From Chara braunii (lineage: Eukaryota > Streptophyta > Charophyceae > Charales > Characeae): a stretch of DNA of 51,472 nucleotides. Positions 42,307 through 51,472 of this stretch are shown here, piece after piece. The stretch lies in assembly GCA_003427395.1 (NCBI GenBank), contig BFEA01000020.1:1669581-1721052 (forward strand), given 5' to 3'. Position numbers and translations under genes: made by a program. Positions within the stretch are counted from its first letter, which is position 1; every line of letters begins with the position of its first letter. The notes under the pieces are model-generated. The model saw only the letters and a program-made list of their open reading frames with translations, was not told the origin of the DNA and ran no database searches.

Positions 42307-45300
42307 CTGGTCACACACAGCGCCGTGTCACACCCGCACACAACAGACATACAGTGTGAATATCAGTCCAGTAAACACCCAAGTTCAATCAACTCAAGGA
42401 AAACTGTTACGTGTTTTTTTTTAAATCTGCAGTTATGCTATTTAAAAAAAAAAATATACAGTTTCTCCTAAGAGCATACACCACCAATCAGTCATGTATG
42501 AATCAATTAAAGTATCATTCTTCCAAGACCAAAATGGTATTCAGACTATTTTCCGGGAAACTGACCAGAGCGAGATCCAGTTAAGCGCCTAGAAACAACA
42601 AAAAACAAATTGAAACACTTGGTGCCACACATCATTATGATAAGAACATCTACTTTTGCAAAATCAGAAACAGCCCTTCCCAATAGTCTGCTCAGTGCTC
42701 AACCCCTCCAGATATCCATCATGCACACATGATAACAACATCGAATTCAGAGCGGGAGGAAAAAAAAAGCACATTCAAAGGACACAAATAACCACACACC
42801 AGATTATGATGACAAACTCGTACGAGTCGTATCCAAAGCAAATCAGAAATAGCCCAGTCACCCAAGCCCCTGCTGGCCTTAACACTGCGCCCCAAGCTTT
42901 AACTCCAAGCTGCACCAAGTACAGTTTTCTCTTCTGGCTGGCAGCCTGGCGCCACCAGCCATTGTGGTCCGGTGGCCCCGAGCCTCCAAAATTTCAGGAG
43001 TGAACCACCGTGTACTGGCGATTTAAATTGCAACAATATAGAGAAGATAAACAAGATGAGATACAAATCAAGAAATGGTCCCAAAAAAGAAAAGAGAAAC
43101 AGCCCTTTCAAAGGACACGAAACCCAGTCGCCACTACAGATATCTATCATACACTATGACACATGACAAGTTCATACAACAGCAAATTTATTCTGAAAAA
43201 GGAAAACGGAAGAAAAGAAACAGAACTAGCCCTCGACGGCAAGGACAAAAATAGCCCGGCCACTGATCCATGTGCAGATAATGCACATGAAAAACATATC
43301 TCTGCACAACATCCAATTGCGTTCTTTTTTCCACTTCCTTTCTTTTTTTTCCCCTTTTTTTTTTCGATCCTTTTAGAAGGGCAACGACGTTGAGATATCA
43401 TCATTGATTTGACTGGCCCCAGGTATTTCACGATTATTCTGTTCTGTTCATCTGATTCGTTCTGGGTGTACCACTTCTTGCAGTCTTGTTGCTGCCATGC
43501 CTTTGCGCGATGTTTTATCAAATAACACCACCGGACGTGGCCAAGTCAAGCTGAGCATGGCCGAGGCACGAGCGACCAGGGCAGGCTTTTCTTTCCACAT
43601 TCACCTGGTAGTAATAGGTGAATCTGGCCCAAATCACGGCCGGTGGCAACTACCGGCTGGTCTTCTGAAGGGCCTTCTACTAGACCCCACGTCACTTGCC
43701 AAGCAGAATTTTTAAGCCATCGGTCTGATAGATCAACCAAATCCTCCGTGCAGCCCCCCGTCCCTGCGGTGGCCTTCGACAAAACTGCAGTTTTCCTGAG
43801 TTCATTTATTAGAGGTTACGACTGAACCGTCCACTCTCCGAAGTCTATTTCCTATGGAGAGTACTCCTGCGGGCATACTCAAGGAGCACCCTCCTAAATA
43901 TAATATATTGTCTGCCTGATTACGGCCAGACATGGACGCATCTGGCCACAATCACGTCCACAGCTCGGTCCAAAAAGTCCTGGCGTGACAACGGGCCTCG
44001 CTCCACCACTCACCACAGCGGCCTTATCTTGTTGCGCCCTTGTTGCACACACCCGCGTGGTGATTCACTCACCCGCACGGTGACAGCAAGAGAAGAGTGT
44101 GGTGAGTGGTGGTGTGAGGGTGACCCTTCTTTTTTCTTTTTTCTTTTCCATTTGAGTTCTTTCAATCTTTTGCAATTAATTTTGGAAACAAGCATGACAG
44201 ACCGACCGGTCCGTGTACTTGTTCCTTGTAAACTCGACTTGTTCCTTGTAAACTTGTTCCTTGTAAACTCGACTTGTTCCTTGTAAACTCGACACCGTAC
44301 AAAATGCCGCAATTGTCCTTCGGGACATCCGTTCAAATCGGAGCGATACAGAGAATGAAGATTATTAGCATGGCCCCTGCGCAAGTAAGGATGACACGCA
44401 TAAATCGAGAAATGGTCCCAAAAAATAATAATAATAATAAAAAAAAAGCCGCAGCAGCAGCAGCAGCATGATGTGTCATCCCGGGCGTTCCCTACCTGCA
44501 CGTTCTCTCCGACCCTGGCATTCTTGTCGATGATGGCTCGTTTGATGATGGAGTTCTTGCCAATTCCCATGGGCACGCCACCGGTGCTGACGATTTCCTT
44601 CCTCTCCTCGTCCGTCTCGTAGTAATCCGATCCCATCAGCAGCGTGTCCTGAACGACCGCCCCTTCGTCAATCCACGACCGCAATCCTACGACGGAATGT
44701 GAAACGGTGCAATTCTTGATCACACATCCCTCACCAACCACACTGTCGATGACATCGGCATCGATCATCTTCGAAGGCGGCAAGTACCGAGCCTGCGTGT
44801 AAATGGGAGCAGACCGATCGTAGAAGCTGAATTCCGGGTCCAGTTGCTTGGTGAGGGACAGGTTGGCATTGTAAAAGGCCTCGATCGTTCCAATGTCTTC
44901 CCAGTAGCCGTCGTAGAGATAAGCCTGCACATTGAGTCCGCGAGCAGTGGCACCTGGAATGACCTCGCTGCCGAAGTCGTTGGCTTCGGGAAAGTCGTCA
45001 CGAAGCAGCTTGATCATGCTCTCCTTGCTGATTACGTAAATGCCCATGCTGGCAATGTAGGGCATCTCCTTGGCACGCTCTTCGTCCAGGCCCAGAATGG
45101 TTGTGTCCACCTGAAAGTACGGACAACCACACACACAGAGAGCAAACAAAACAAAGCGCACAAAAAGAAACCAGAAAGAAAAAGAGGGATCAGCATGATG
45201 TGAGCGGAATCAGCAGGGAGGCACCAGAAAAAAAGATCAGCATGATGTGAGCGGAATCAGCAGGGAGGCAGGCAGGCAAGCAAGCAACGGTACGAGATAC

Positions 45301-46680
45301 AGGACACAAAGAAAGAGAAACCAAACCAAGCCAAAGAAGAGCAAGCAAGTTCACAAGGGTCAAATTTCGAAGTCATGATTTGTTTAACTGCCATTTACAT
45401 GACGTATCTGTTCTGATCAGTCTAATATCTGATCCATGGCCCATCCAGCCACAACGAAAAAATATGCGAAAAAAAATATATCGGTTACATGTCGGTGCCA
45501 GTCAGGCATAGGGGTAGTCGAGGGAGGGGGTACGGAGAGACTGTTGTCGCAGTCTTGTGGGTAAAAGTATGGGAGAGGATAGGCACATACCAGGTGCCAG
45601 GTGGAAGAGACTGAAATGCAGTGAACACTGTTACGGACACAATGGTTACATTGCCACAACATGATGGTACGCAGGTGCGAAAGAGTCAGATGAGGGATGC
45701 ATGCCCAGAGGGGGGATACCCTGTCAAGGGTTAATTTAGCGAGTGTAATATGGGCAAAAACTGAGCCGAAAATGTGCGAAAACAGTTACTACAAACTACG
45801 GTTACAAATTGGGTAAACAGAGGGTAGAAATTGGCTGTAGTCATAAATGAGCGAGTGAAAAATGGGCAAACCCGCTGTGAAACACCCGATAATAGCGCGC
45901 TTTCTATAAGGGTGAATACAGGGTAGAATATAGATGGTCATTATGCGCGAGCCTTCACCGGCAAGCAAGTACGCAATCAGAGGCTTCACAGTGCGCAATT
46001 AAAAATCATCGCACTCCCGCGAACACTTACACGCGTGTAGTCTAAAGACTCAGCGCACAGGACTCAACTCGTGTATGGGAGACTGCAAGGAAAGGAGAAA
46101 GGACATACATACGAGACAGAAAAGGAACCACTATGATTGAGAGATGGCCCCTTTGAGCCCCTTGGGACATCGATTACAAACCATATACATACCCTTTGGT
46201 CAGATCACGATAATAAAAATAACAATGGCCATACACTCACCCCAAAAGAGAAAAATCAATAATAATAAGCCCATACCTGCATATGCTTCAATGCATCTCC
46301 CTTGGGTTTCTCGGCAAATTCCACAATTCTCCCTCTGGAGTCGATCTTCATGAGACCAAAAGCAGTGGCGCGTTTCTCGTCCATGGGCAGCGCTGCGACT
46401 GTGATGTCGGCGTTGGTCACCCGGTGATGCTCGATGAACTTCTGGTAATCCATTCGGTAAAGATGATCTCCCGCCAAAATCAGGTACTCGAGAACATCGC
46501 TCTCTTCAAACAACCACAGATATTGACGAACAGCATCGGCAGTCCCCTGCAAAAAAAAAAAAAGAGCGCACGCAGCAACCCACCACCCACCCACCCAGCC
46601 AGCAATCAAGTTCGTCAGCTTGAACGCTAACGCGTCGTTTAAAAACTGACAGACTGCCTAAACAGTGCTCTTATCTTATG

Positions 46681-46716
<36 letters not shown>

Positions 46717-47440
46717 CTGCCGGCGCGTTTTTTTTTAATTCCGATTCGTAACAATGTTGTGAGATCCAACGTACTTGACCACTAAAATAACGGCAAAATG
46801 AAACGAACACGACAGGACTACGTTAGCAAATAAATCGTGATGATAATATAAACAGCTAATATTGCTGCGTAGTAACTAGCTGCCAACTGAAATACGCAAT
46901 TACCGACATGGGAAGGTGGTAGAACGCACCAACGGGCGTAAGCTCAGCTGGTACACCCATGAATCTAAAACCAGACCCCAATTCGAATCCAGATGCAATC
47001 AGGACGACCAGAGTCAGGGGAAAAAAAAATAAAAAAAAAAGAGGGTACAGCGCTGAAAACTCTTACTATCACACAAAATAGACAGTAAGCTTATAAAATA
47101 GTAATACTGTAATAGATGGACTGTTATCTCCGAACGTACATACCTGGAACCAATTGGGGTTCTCGGGACTCTGTTGAGCAGCCAGGACTTCGACGAAACC
47201 TTCGTTTTTATATCCGCCCATGTTGCTTGCATATGCTCGCGAGAGGTGACGATTTAAAGACGCAGAGTTGAATTGGGTGAGCACATAGATTTTGCGAATA
47301 TTGCTGTTGATGCAATTGCTCACAGGGATATCGATCAGCCTGTAGTTCGCGCCAAGAGGGACAGCAGGCTTCGCGCGCTTCTTGGTCAGCGGATAAAGCC
47401 GAGTCCCCGCCCCTCCTCCAAGGATAATGCCGAGCACGCT
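42190..47440 (-). CDS. ADP-glucose pyrophosphorylase small subunit (glucose-1-phosphate adenylyltransferase), 5' incomplete
   Basis: The enzyme makes ADP-glucose and pyrophosphate from glucose-1-phosphate and ATP, the committed step of starch synthesis in plastids. It works as a heterotetramer with large subunits. Four exons (47440-47144, 46546-46277, 45110-44496, 42306-42190) join in phase 0 with GT-AG introns and encode 432 residues. Visible motifs are [21 protein letters not shown] (ATP/PPi loop), [10 protein letters not shown] (catalytic Asp), [25 protein letters not shown] (glucose-1-phosphate site), and C-terminal [10 protein letters not shown] with the regulatory Lys. The product is closest to plant small subunits (APS1 type) in sequence, and no exon is damaged. 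Missing are the transit peptide and the ~15-20 residues before [10 protein letters not shown], including the redox Cys of small subunits; these should lie on exon(s) above 47446 or beyond the window. Introns carry U6 and SINE insertions. Confidence 0.96.
42925..43027 (+). repeat. Partial inverted-terminus element in intron
   Basis: TTCTCTTCTGGCTGGCAGCC, then CCACCAGCCATTGTGGTCC and CCCCGAGCCTCCAAAATTT, match the right part of the copy at 23881-24085. It ends GTGTACTGGCGATTTAAA. The left end is missing. Confidence 0.65.
43029..43087 (+). pseudogene. Degenerate U6-derived sequence in intron
   Basis: TTGCAACAATATAGAGAAGAT resembles U6 around its ACAGAGA box, and CAAATCAAGAAATGGTCC resembles the U6 3' end. 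The middle (about 14 bases around CATGGCCCCTGCG) is deleted or altered. It begins right after the end of the preceding short element. Confidence 0.7.
43511..43550 (-). repeat. Degenerate element terminus in intron
   Basis: Minus-strand GACTTGGCCACGTCCGGTGG followed by TGTTATTTGATAAAAC resembles the GGCCAAGTACCAGTGGTTTAATAAAG terminus at 27820-27787. Confidence 0.4.
44217..44292 (+). repeat. Short tandem repeat upstream of the intronic U6
   Basis: ACTTGTTCCTTGTAAACTCG is repeated about four to five times, one unit being shortened. Confidence 0.92.
44315..44419 (+). pseudogene. U6 snRNA pseudogene in intron, antisense to the starch gene
   Basis: It is full-length in extent, from GTCCTTCGGGACATCCG to CGAGAAATGGTCCC. 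Two short insertions spoil it: one between ACAGAGA and the AGC triad (TGAAGATTA), one in GCAAG-TAAG-GATG. Both change the catalytic core spacing. An A-rich (AATAAT)n tail follows to 44449, then (GCA)n. The A-rich 3' end and lack of a TATA box suggest a retrocopy rather than a Pol III gene. Confidence 0.9.
44496..45110 (-). CDS. AGPase small subunit exon c (sugar-phosphate site and beta-helix start)
   Basis: 205 codons from [16 protein letters not shown] to [10 protein letters not shown]. The acceptor is TACTTTCAG and the donor is CAG|GTAGGG. Contains the glucose-1-phosphate region and the left-handed beta-helix repeats ([24 protein letters not shown]). Confidence 0.95.
45188..45270 (+). repeat. 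36-bp direct repeat in intron
   Basis: GATCAGCATGATGTGAGCGG AATCAGCAGGGAGGCA occurs twice, 47 bp apart. Confidence 0.95.
45271..46276 (-). other. Intron between exons b and c
   Basis: Non-coding intron DNA of the AGPase gene. Short GGGCAAA/AAATGGGC motifs recur at 45745-45880. No other gene is seen. Confidence 0.8.
46277..46546 (-). CDS. AGPase small subunit exon b (catalytic Asp)
   Basis: 90 codons from [15 protein letters not shown] to DALKHMQ. The acceptor is a T-rich tract plus GCAG and the donor is CAG|GTATGG. Contains [10 protein letters not shown] and [20 protein letters not shown]. Confidence 0.95.
46681..46713. repeat. A33 homopolymer in intron
   Basis: A pure A tract, perhaps the tail of a worn-out retroposon. 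Confidence 0.97.
46927..47040 (+). mobile_element. Short tRNA-derived SINE in intron
   Basis: A-box AAGCTCAGCTGGT (46940) and B-box AATTCGAATCC (46980) lie at tRNA spacing, followed by ~45 bp of body and an A-rich tail (47022-47040). The head CACCAACGGGC is shared with the SINE at 37199. It lies antisense to the gene. Confidence 0.75.
47144..47440 (-). CDS. AGPase small subunit exon a (nucleotide-binding part)
   Basis: 99 codons from [10 protein letters not shown] to PENPNWFQ. The acceptor is CTGCAG before 47440 and the donor is CAG|GTATGT after 47144. Splicing to the next exon gives [13 protein letters not shown], as in plant proteins. Confidence 0.95.
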
Positions 47441-47638
47441 CTGCAGTCGATTAGCCGGACCACACCACGATACACACCCCACGGAGACCAAAACACAAAT
47501 CAAACAATTGAACCAATAATCTCCCAATCATACGACGAGTACCATTAAAAAATAATCTTCACCTACAACATATCAGATACAGCGCCATACTTCTTTGTCT
47601 TTTGTGCATGGGGTGAGTGGTGCATCGACGCACATTGC

Positions 47639-47732
47639 ATACTTCTTCTGCTGTGTCCTTTTTTCTTCCTGCTGTGTCCTTTCTTCTCCCTGCTGTGTTC
47701 TTCCTTCTCCCTGCTGTGTCCTTTCTTCTTCG
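47639..47732 (+). repeat. Pyrimidine-rich tandem repeat, about 23-bp unit
   Basis: About four copies of CTGCTGTGTCCTTTCTTCT with small differences. Confidence 0.93.
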
Positions 47733-47831
47733 GCTGAATTAGACGTGCTTAGATACAGGTCATAGCACGTCTAACTTTGGGCGAAGGGGATGCAATCTAA
47801 TAAGAGACTCGACTCCTCTCTTAGATAGCCC

Positions 47832-47994
47832 ATGCGGCACAATATATGGTGATAGCACGTCTAATTTGGGCGATGGCATCTCAGAGACTAAAAAACGCGC
47901 AATCTTAGATCGNATGCGGCACAATATATGGTGATAGCACGTCTAATTTGGGCGATGGCATCTCAGAGACTAAAAAACGCGCAATCTTAGATCG
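47832..47994. other. Exact 81-bp duplication flanking a single N (assembly join)
   Basis: 47832-47912 and 47914-47994 are identical and separated only by N at 47913. This is the picture of two overlapping contig ends joined without merging. An older, diverged relative (AGCACGTCTAACTTTGGGCG) at 47764 shows the motif itself is also repeated. Confidence 0.93.
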
Positions 47995-48317
47995 GTCAAA
48001 TCCGTCAAATTCTTTTACATTGACCACAACATTTTCCAACCCCCTTTAGAGTCGTCGCGCCGATCCACTACAAAATTCTTATAGTCAGCCAAATCATCCA
48101 AATGCACTGAGCAAATTTGAAACATGACATGCATGACATTGTTCTCACCACAGGGTCACGCTGACAAATCTCTCGACCGACTCTCGGACGTTTGCTACCC
48201 TTACACACCCGAAACTGATAATGTTGACCAAAAACACGTGTTGACCAAAGAACGAAAAAAAGTGTTTCCCTTGAATGACGATCTCGAATATCGCACAGAC
48301 GTTACCCCTTGCCCGCC
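47995..48317. other. No gene recognised
   Basis: AT-rich stretch without a recognisable feature. It may be 5' intron or promoter DNA of the starch gene. Confidence 0.4.
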
Positions 48318-48712
48318 CCACACTATCGCAGAGACGTATCACGCCGCGTTGTATTCGGCGGTTGAACGGAGGCAGAAACAAAAAAAAGGAGCTCGTTGCT
48401 GGCCAATACTTCAATTCGACCGTCTTCACCCGAATAGAACGCCCCCCAATACTTGATTTCGACCGTCTTCACCCGAATAGAACGCCCCCCAATACTTCAA
48501 TTCGACCGTCTTCACCCGAATAGAACGGCGCCCCCCACGGACATTCCCCCCTGCCCGCCCCCCACGGACGTTACCCCCTGCCCGCCCCGCCCCACACTAT
48601 CGCAGAGACGTATCACCCCGCGTTGCATTCGGCAGAAACAAAGAAAAACCGCAAGAACTCGTTGTTGGCCAATACTTCAACTCGACCGTCTTCACCCGAA
48701 TAGAACGCCCCG
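48318..48712 (+). repeat. Compound repeat: CGACCGTCTTCACCCGAATAGAACG units
   Basis: The unit AATACTTCAATTCGACCGTC TTCACCCGAATAGAACG occurs near 48410, 48450, 48492 and 48672. The larger block CCACACTATCGCAGAGACGT ATCAC..GCGTTG..TTCGGC occurs at 48319 and 48590, so duplication acted at two scales. Open frames here follow the repeats. Confidence 0.9.
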
Positions 48713-49339
48713 TCGTCATAGCGGCAACTGGGCCACCCTCCAGTCTAGATGCGCTCACAATGACCGAGATTCTATCGCCCGGGTGAAGACGGTGGTAAAA
48801 TTCAAAGGATACCTGACACACACAAATCATCGCTCCCGACCATACTCGACGATCGCGTTCCAATTTGCACCCCGGGCGAACCTTGGCCGGGACTGTTTTC
48901 CGCGCGTGGACGGTACCTACCGTTTGCCGAACCCGGCTGGGACGCAAACTCGCGTTTCTTTCTCCCAACTGGGAATTCTCAGGAATTTCTTTATCCCGAC
49001 TGGGAATTCTCTTGTCACCAGGAGTGGTTGTGTAAATGTTACGTAGCACAACCCCCATGCATTGCGTTCTATTCGACGACCTTGCAATTGACAACCCCCC
49101 ACGCGTTCTATTCAATTATAGTCGACAAGCTGACACCGATCAACGCTCTGGCACTGACAAACTTGACAGGCGGACACACGCTGCGTCAGCATACAAGGCA
49201 GACAAAGTGAGCATGCGGCCTTCCACACCGTAGAAGCCTGGCATACATGCACGGTTGCTTAAGGGGAAGCTAGCTAGGCTAAGCTAGCTAGCCGGCACTA
49301 TCTGAAGACAGACATACGCTTCACAACAGAAGGTTCAAA
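48713..49339. other. No gene recognised
   Basis: It contains CAACTGGGAATTCTC twice (~48966, 48999) and a GCTAGCT-rich palindromic patch (49267-49292). I looked for a transit-peptide exon on the minus strand and could not find one. Confidence 0.5.
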
Positions 49340-49690
49340 CACTGCCAAAACAACCAACTAAACACTCTACCAAAACAACCAACTAAAGCCACAACAAAGA
49401 TCAAACACTAACCACACCAACACAAAACAGAAGCCTCAGAAACAGACACGAAAAAAGCATGAGCCACAGAAACAGAGAACAGAGTACAAAAACAACAGAA
49501 GCCACAGAAATAGAAAAACAAACAAAAAAAAAAAAAGCCACAGAAGCAGAGATAAACAAAAGCCATCGAAGCAGAGAAACAAAAGCCACAGAGACCGAGA
49601 ACAAAAACAACAGAGGCCACAGAAACAGACAAACAAAACGACAGAAGCCACAGAAGCAGAAAACGAAATCAAACATGTCAACAAGAGCAT
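49340..49690 (+). repeat. Degenerate microsatellite of AAAGCCACAGAAACAGA type
   Basis: A/C/G-rich units of about 15-20 bp (GCCACAGAAACAGAGAACA and variants) repeat many times. Hydrophobic-looking minus-strand open frames here come from the repeat. Confidence 0.9.
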
Positions 49691-49866
49691 AAAAGACAAC
49701 ATAGTTCAAATGTTCCACGGCGTCTCTCCACACTTAACTGAGGTGAGTCATCAGTCAACACGAATCACCGGATGTTACACGGCGTCAGTCAACACGAATC
49801 ACCGGATCTCACAACCCGAAGCACAGACATGCACCCTCCCAACAGCCCCACGACGGCAGTCATGCA

Positions 49867-50033
49867 CGCACACAACAGGCACGGATACAGCCGTGAACTG
49901 TAGAAATACCATGCACCCACATTGGGAGGCTATGCACCCATCGACCGACNCGCACACAACAGGCACGGATACAGCCGTGAACTGTAGAAATACCATGCAC
50001 CCACATTGGGAGGCTATGCACCCATCGACCGAC
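49867..50033. other. Exact 83-bp duplication flanking a single N (assembly join)
   Basis: 49867-49949 and 49951-50033 are identical, separated by N at 49950. The likely true sequence has one copy. Confidence 0.94.
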
Positions 50034-50142
50034 GCCTCCTCGACCATACACATCCATATATGTGCGCACACACACGTACGCAAACAAACAAGCATAGCAA
50101 GCGCGAACTGAAAAACGACCAGCAAACAATGTGTACGCTTCT

Positions 50143-51150
50143 GCTCACGAACTGCCTATATGGCTATACAAGCCTACACCATTTCGCCGTATAGCCAGCC
50201 CGCGAGCAGAGCAGACATTTATAATAATAGCATCACTGTACTCAAATGCCGATGCACCCATAGAGCCATGCTAAACAGCATAGCATGCGCGGACTGAAAA
50301 ACGACCAGCAAACGATTTGTATGCTCACGATCTGCCTATATGGCTATACAAGCCTAAATCATTTCGCCATATAGCCAGCCCGCGAGGAGAGCAGACATTT
50401 ATAATCACAGCATCAGTGAAATCAAATTGAAGCCGATGCACCCATATAGCCATGTTAAACGGGATATAACCATATGGCTAGCGGACGATTTGAACGATTT
50501 GCATCCTCCTGCTCACGAACTGGCTATATGGCGAAACCGTTTAGACATATAGCTAGCCCGTGCGCAAAGCAGACATTTGACATATAGCTAGCCCGTGCGC
50601 AGAGCAGACGTTTGGCAGTATGGCAATGGCTGTAATGGTTAGACATATAGCTAGCTAGCACCGATGTATTCAAATTTTGAAACCATGCACACCCATATAG
50701 CCATGCAAAACGCCATCGACATAGCGCCGCGAACTGATTTAATGGCTAGAACACGACTACCGGTATCAAACGATCCGCATCCTTCTGCTCACGAACTTAT
50801 TAAAGAGACATACTGAGAGCTAGCAAACGATTTTCATCCTTCTGCTCACTAACTGGATATGGCTTTTCACCGTTCAGACATATAGCTAGCCCATGGGCAG
50901 AGTAGACGTCCTGGCTATATGGCTGCAATGTCGCCATATGGCTACGCCCCGACCAGAGCAGACGTACATAGATAATCGGAGCAATCAATGAATTCGAATT
51001 GAAACCCCCGCACCCATATAGCCATGCCAAACGGCATATCGCCATAGAGCCGCAAAGTGACTAAGTGGCTAGCAAACGATTTGCATCATTCTGATCACAA
51101 ACTGGCTATATGGCTATATACAATTTGGACACATGGATACCCCGTGAGCA
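50143..51150 (+). repeat. Degenerate satellite-like repeat with CTATATGGC cores
   Basis: TGCTCACGAACTGSCTATAT-type starts occur at about 50143, 50322, 50510, 50789, 50843 and 51092. They are followed by ATATAGCCAGCCCGYGAGCA, GAGCAGACATTT and CACCCATATAGCCATG in the same order. Unit length is about 180 bp in the first copies and irregular later. No coding potential. Confidence 0.88.
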
Positions 51151-51386
51151 GAGCCGACGTATAGAAATAACCAGAGCATTGTGGTCGCTCCCACATCCAA
51201 CGACATAAAACTGCTGACATCATGATATACCCGCACACAAAGGACCGTGAATAACGTTACCACTTGAATTTCCGGTCAACCGCACGCATAGAAATGAAAC
51301 AAAAAATAAACGCATACTCCACAGCCATGACGGGATAAGTCAAACAACCAGCGAGAGAAAAAAAGGGGCGGGCTAGCGAGAGAGAG

Positions 51387-51392
<6 letters not shown>

Positions 51393-51472
<80 letters not shown>
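51393..51472. repeat. (GA)n microsatellite at window end
   Basis: 80 bases of uninterrupted GA repeat up to the last base. Confidence 0.98.

Noticed and set aside
47447-47527. N-terminal extension of the AGPase exon (MGDYWFNCL...)
   Set aside because: The open frame continues into the intron; a CTGCAG acceptor lies exactly where homology to plant small subunits starts, and the extension does not resemble a transit peptide.
49401-49733. Hydrophobic, membrane-like minus-strand frames
   Set aside because: Produced by the AAAGCCACAGAAACAGA repeat; all three frames look alike.

Overview
This window looks like nuclear DNA of a plant-lineage (streptophyte) genome that is very rich in repeats. The evidence is a plastid-type ADP-glucose pyrophosphorylase small-subunit gene split by GT-AG introns, several U6 snRNA-derived sequences of plant type, non-LTR retrotransposons (LINEs) with L1-like endonuclease/RT order, a Ty3/gypsy pol relic, LTR pieces primed by initiator Met-tRNA, tRNA-derived SINEs, and many poly(A) and (GA)n tracts. 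A charophyte alga such as Chara is a reasonable guess but is not proven by anything visible here. The piece appears to be an Illumina-type draft assembly: it holds two N gaps, single-N joins flanked by exact duplicates, and a complete Nextera mate-pair junction adapter.

Layout. 1-600: (GA)n and purine-rich DNA with an 11-bp TTGACC array. 602-2068: broken Ty3/gypsy pol (RNase H end and integrase). 2925-3060: a LINE-type 3' end. 3181-3450: an isolated LTR. About 3.5-10.7 kb: LINE-1 relic (ORF1 and ORF2 overlapping by 8 bp). 10.9-11.4 kb: tandem repeat. 12.8-22.06 kb: LINE-2 relic, unusually long, with an extra ORF1 section, ending in a hairpin plus poly(A). 22.06-23.37 kb: 5'-truncated LINE-3 sitting directly on the LINE-2 tail. 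23.5-40 kb: a mosaic of short retroposon tails, inverted-terminus elements, U6 fragments, SINEs, a miniature LTR element (35.15-35.94 kb) and tandem repeats, with no recognisable host gene. 40.97-41.47 kb: (GA)n with a gap. 42.19-47.44 kb (minus strand): four exons of the ADP-glucose pyrophosphorylase small subunit; the 5' exon(s) with transit peptide were not found. 47.6-51.47 kb: tandem repeats, two artefactual duplications, a degenerate satellite with 'atatggc' cores, and terminal (GA)n.

How it works together. The only host gene with a clear function is the starch-synthesis enzyme on the minus strand, and its introns have collected U6-derived and SINE insertions. The rest is largely LINE biology: LINE relics supply the reverse transcriptase, and short sequences around them (U6 pieces, tRNA-derived SINEs, hairpin tails) look like passengers copied by that machinery. 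The points most worth following are a conserved 3'-end hairpin shared by many tails on both strands, U6 pieces joined to such tails, and a C-terminal ORF1 domain shared by two divergent LINEs.
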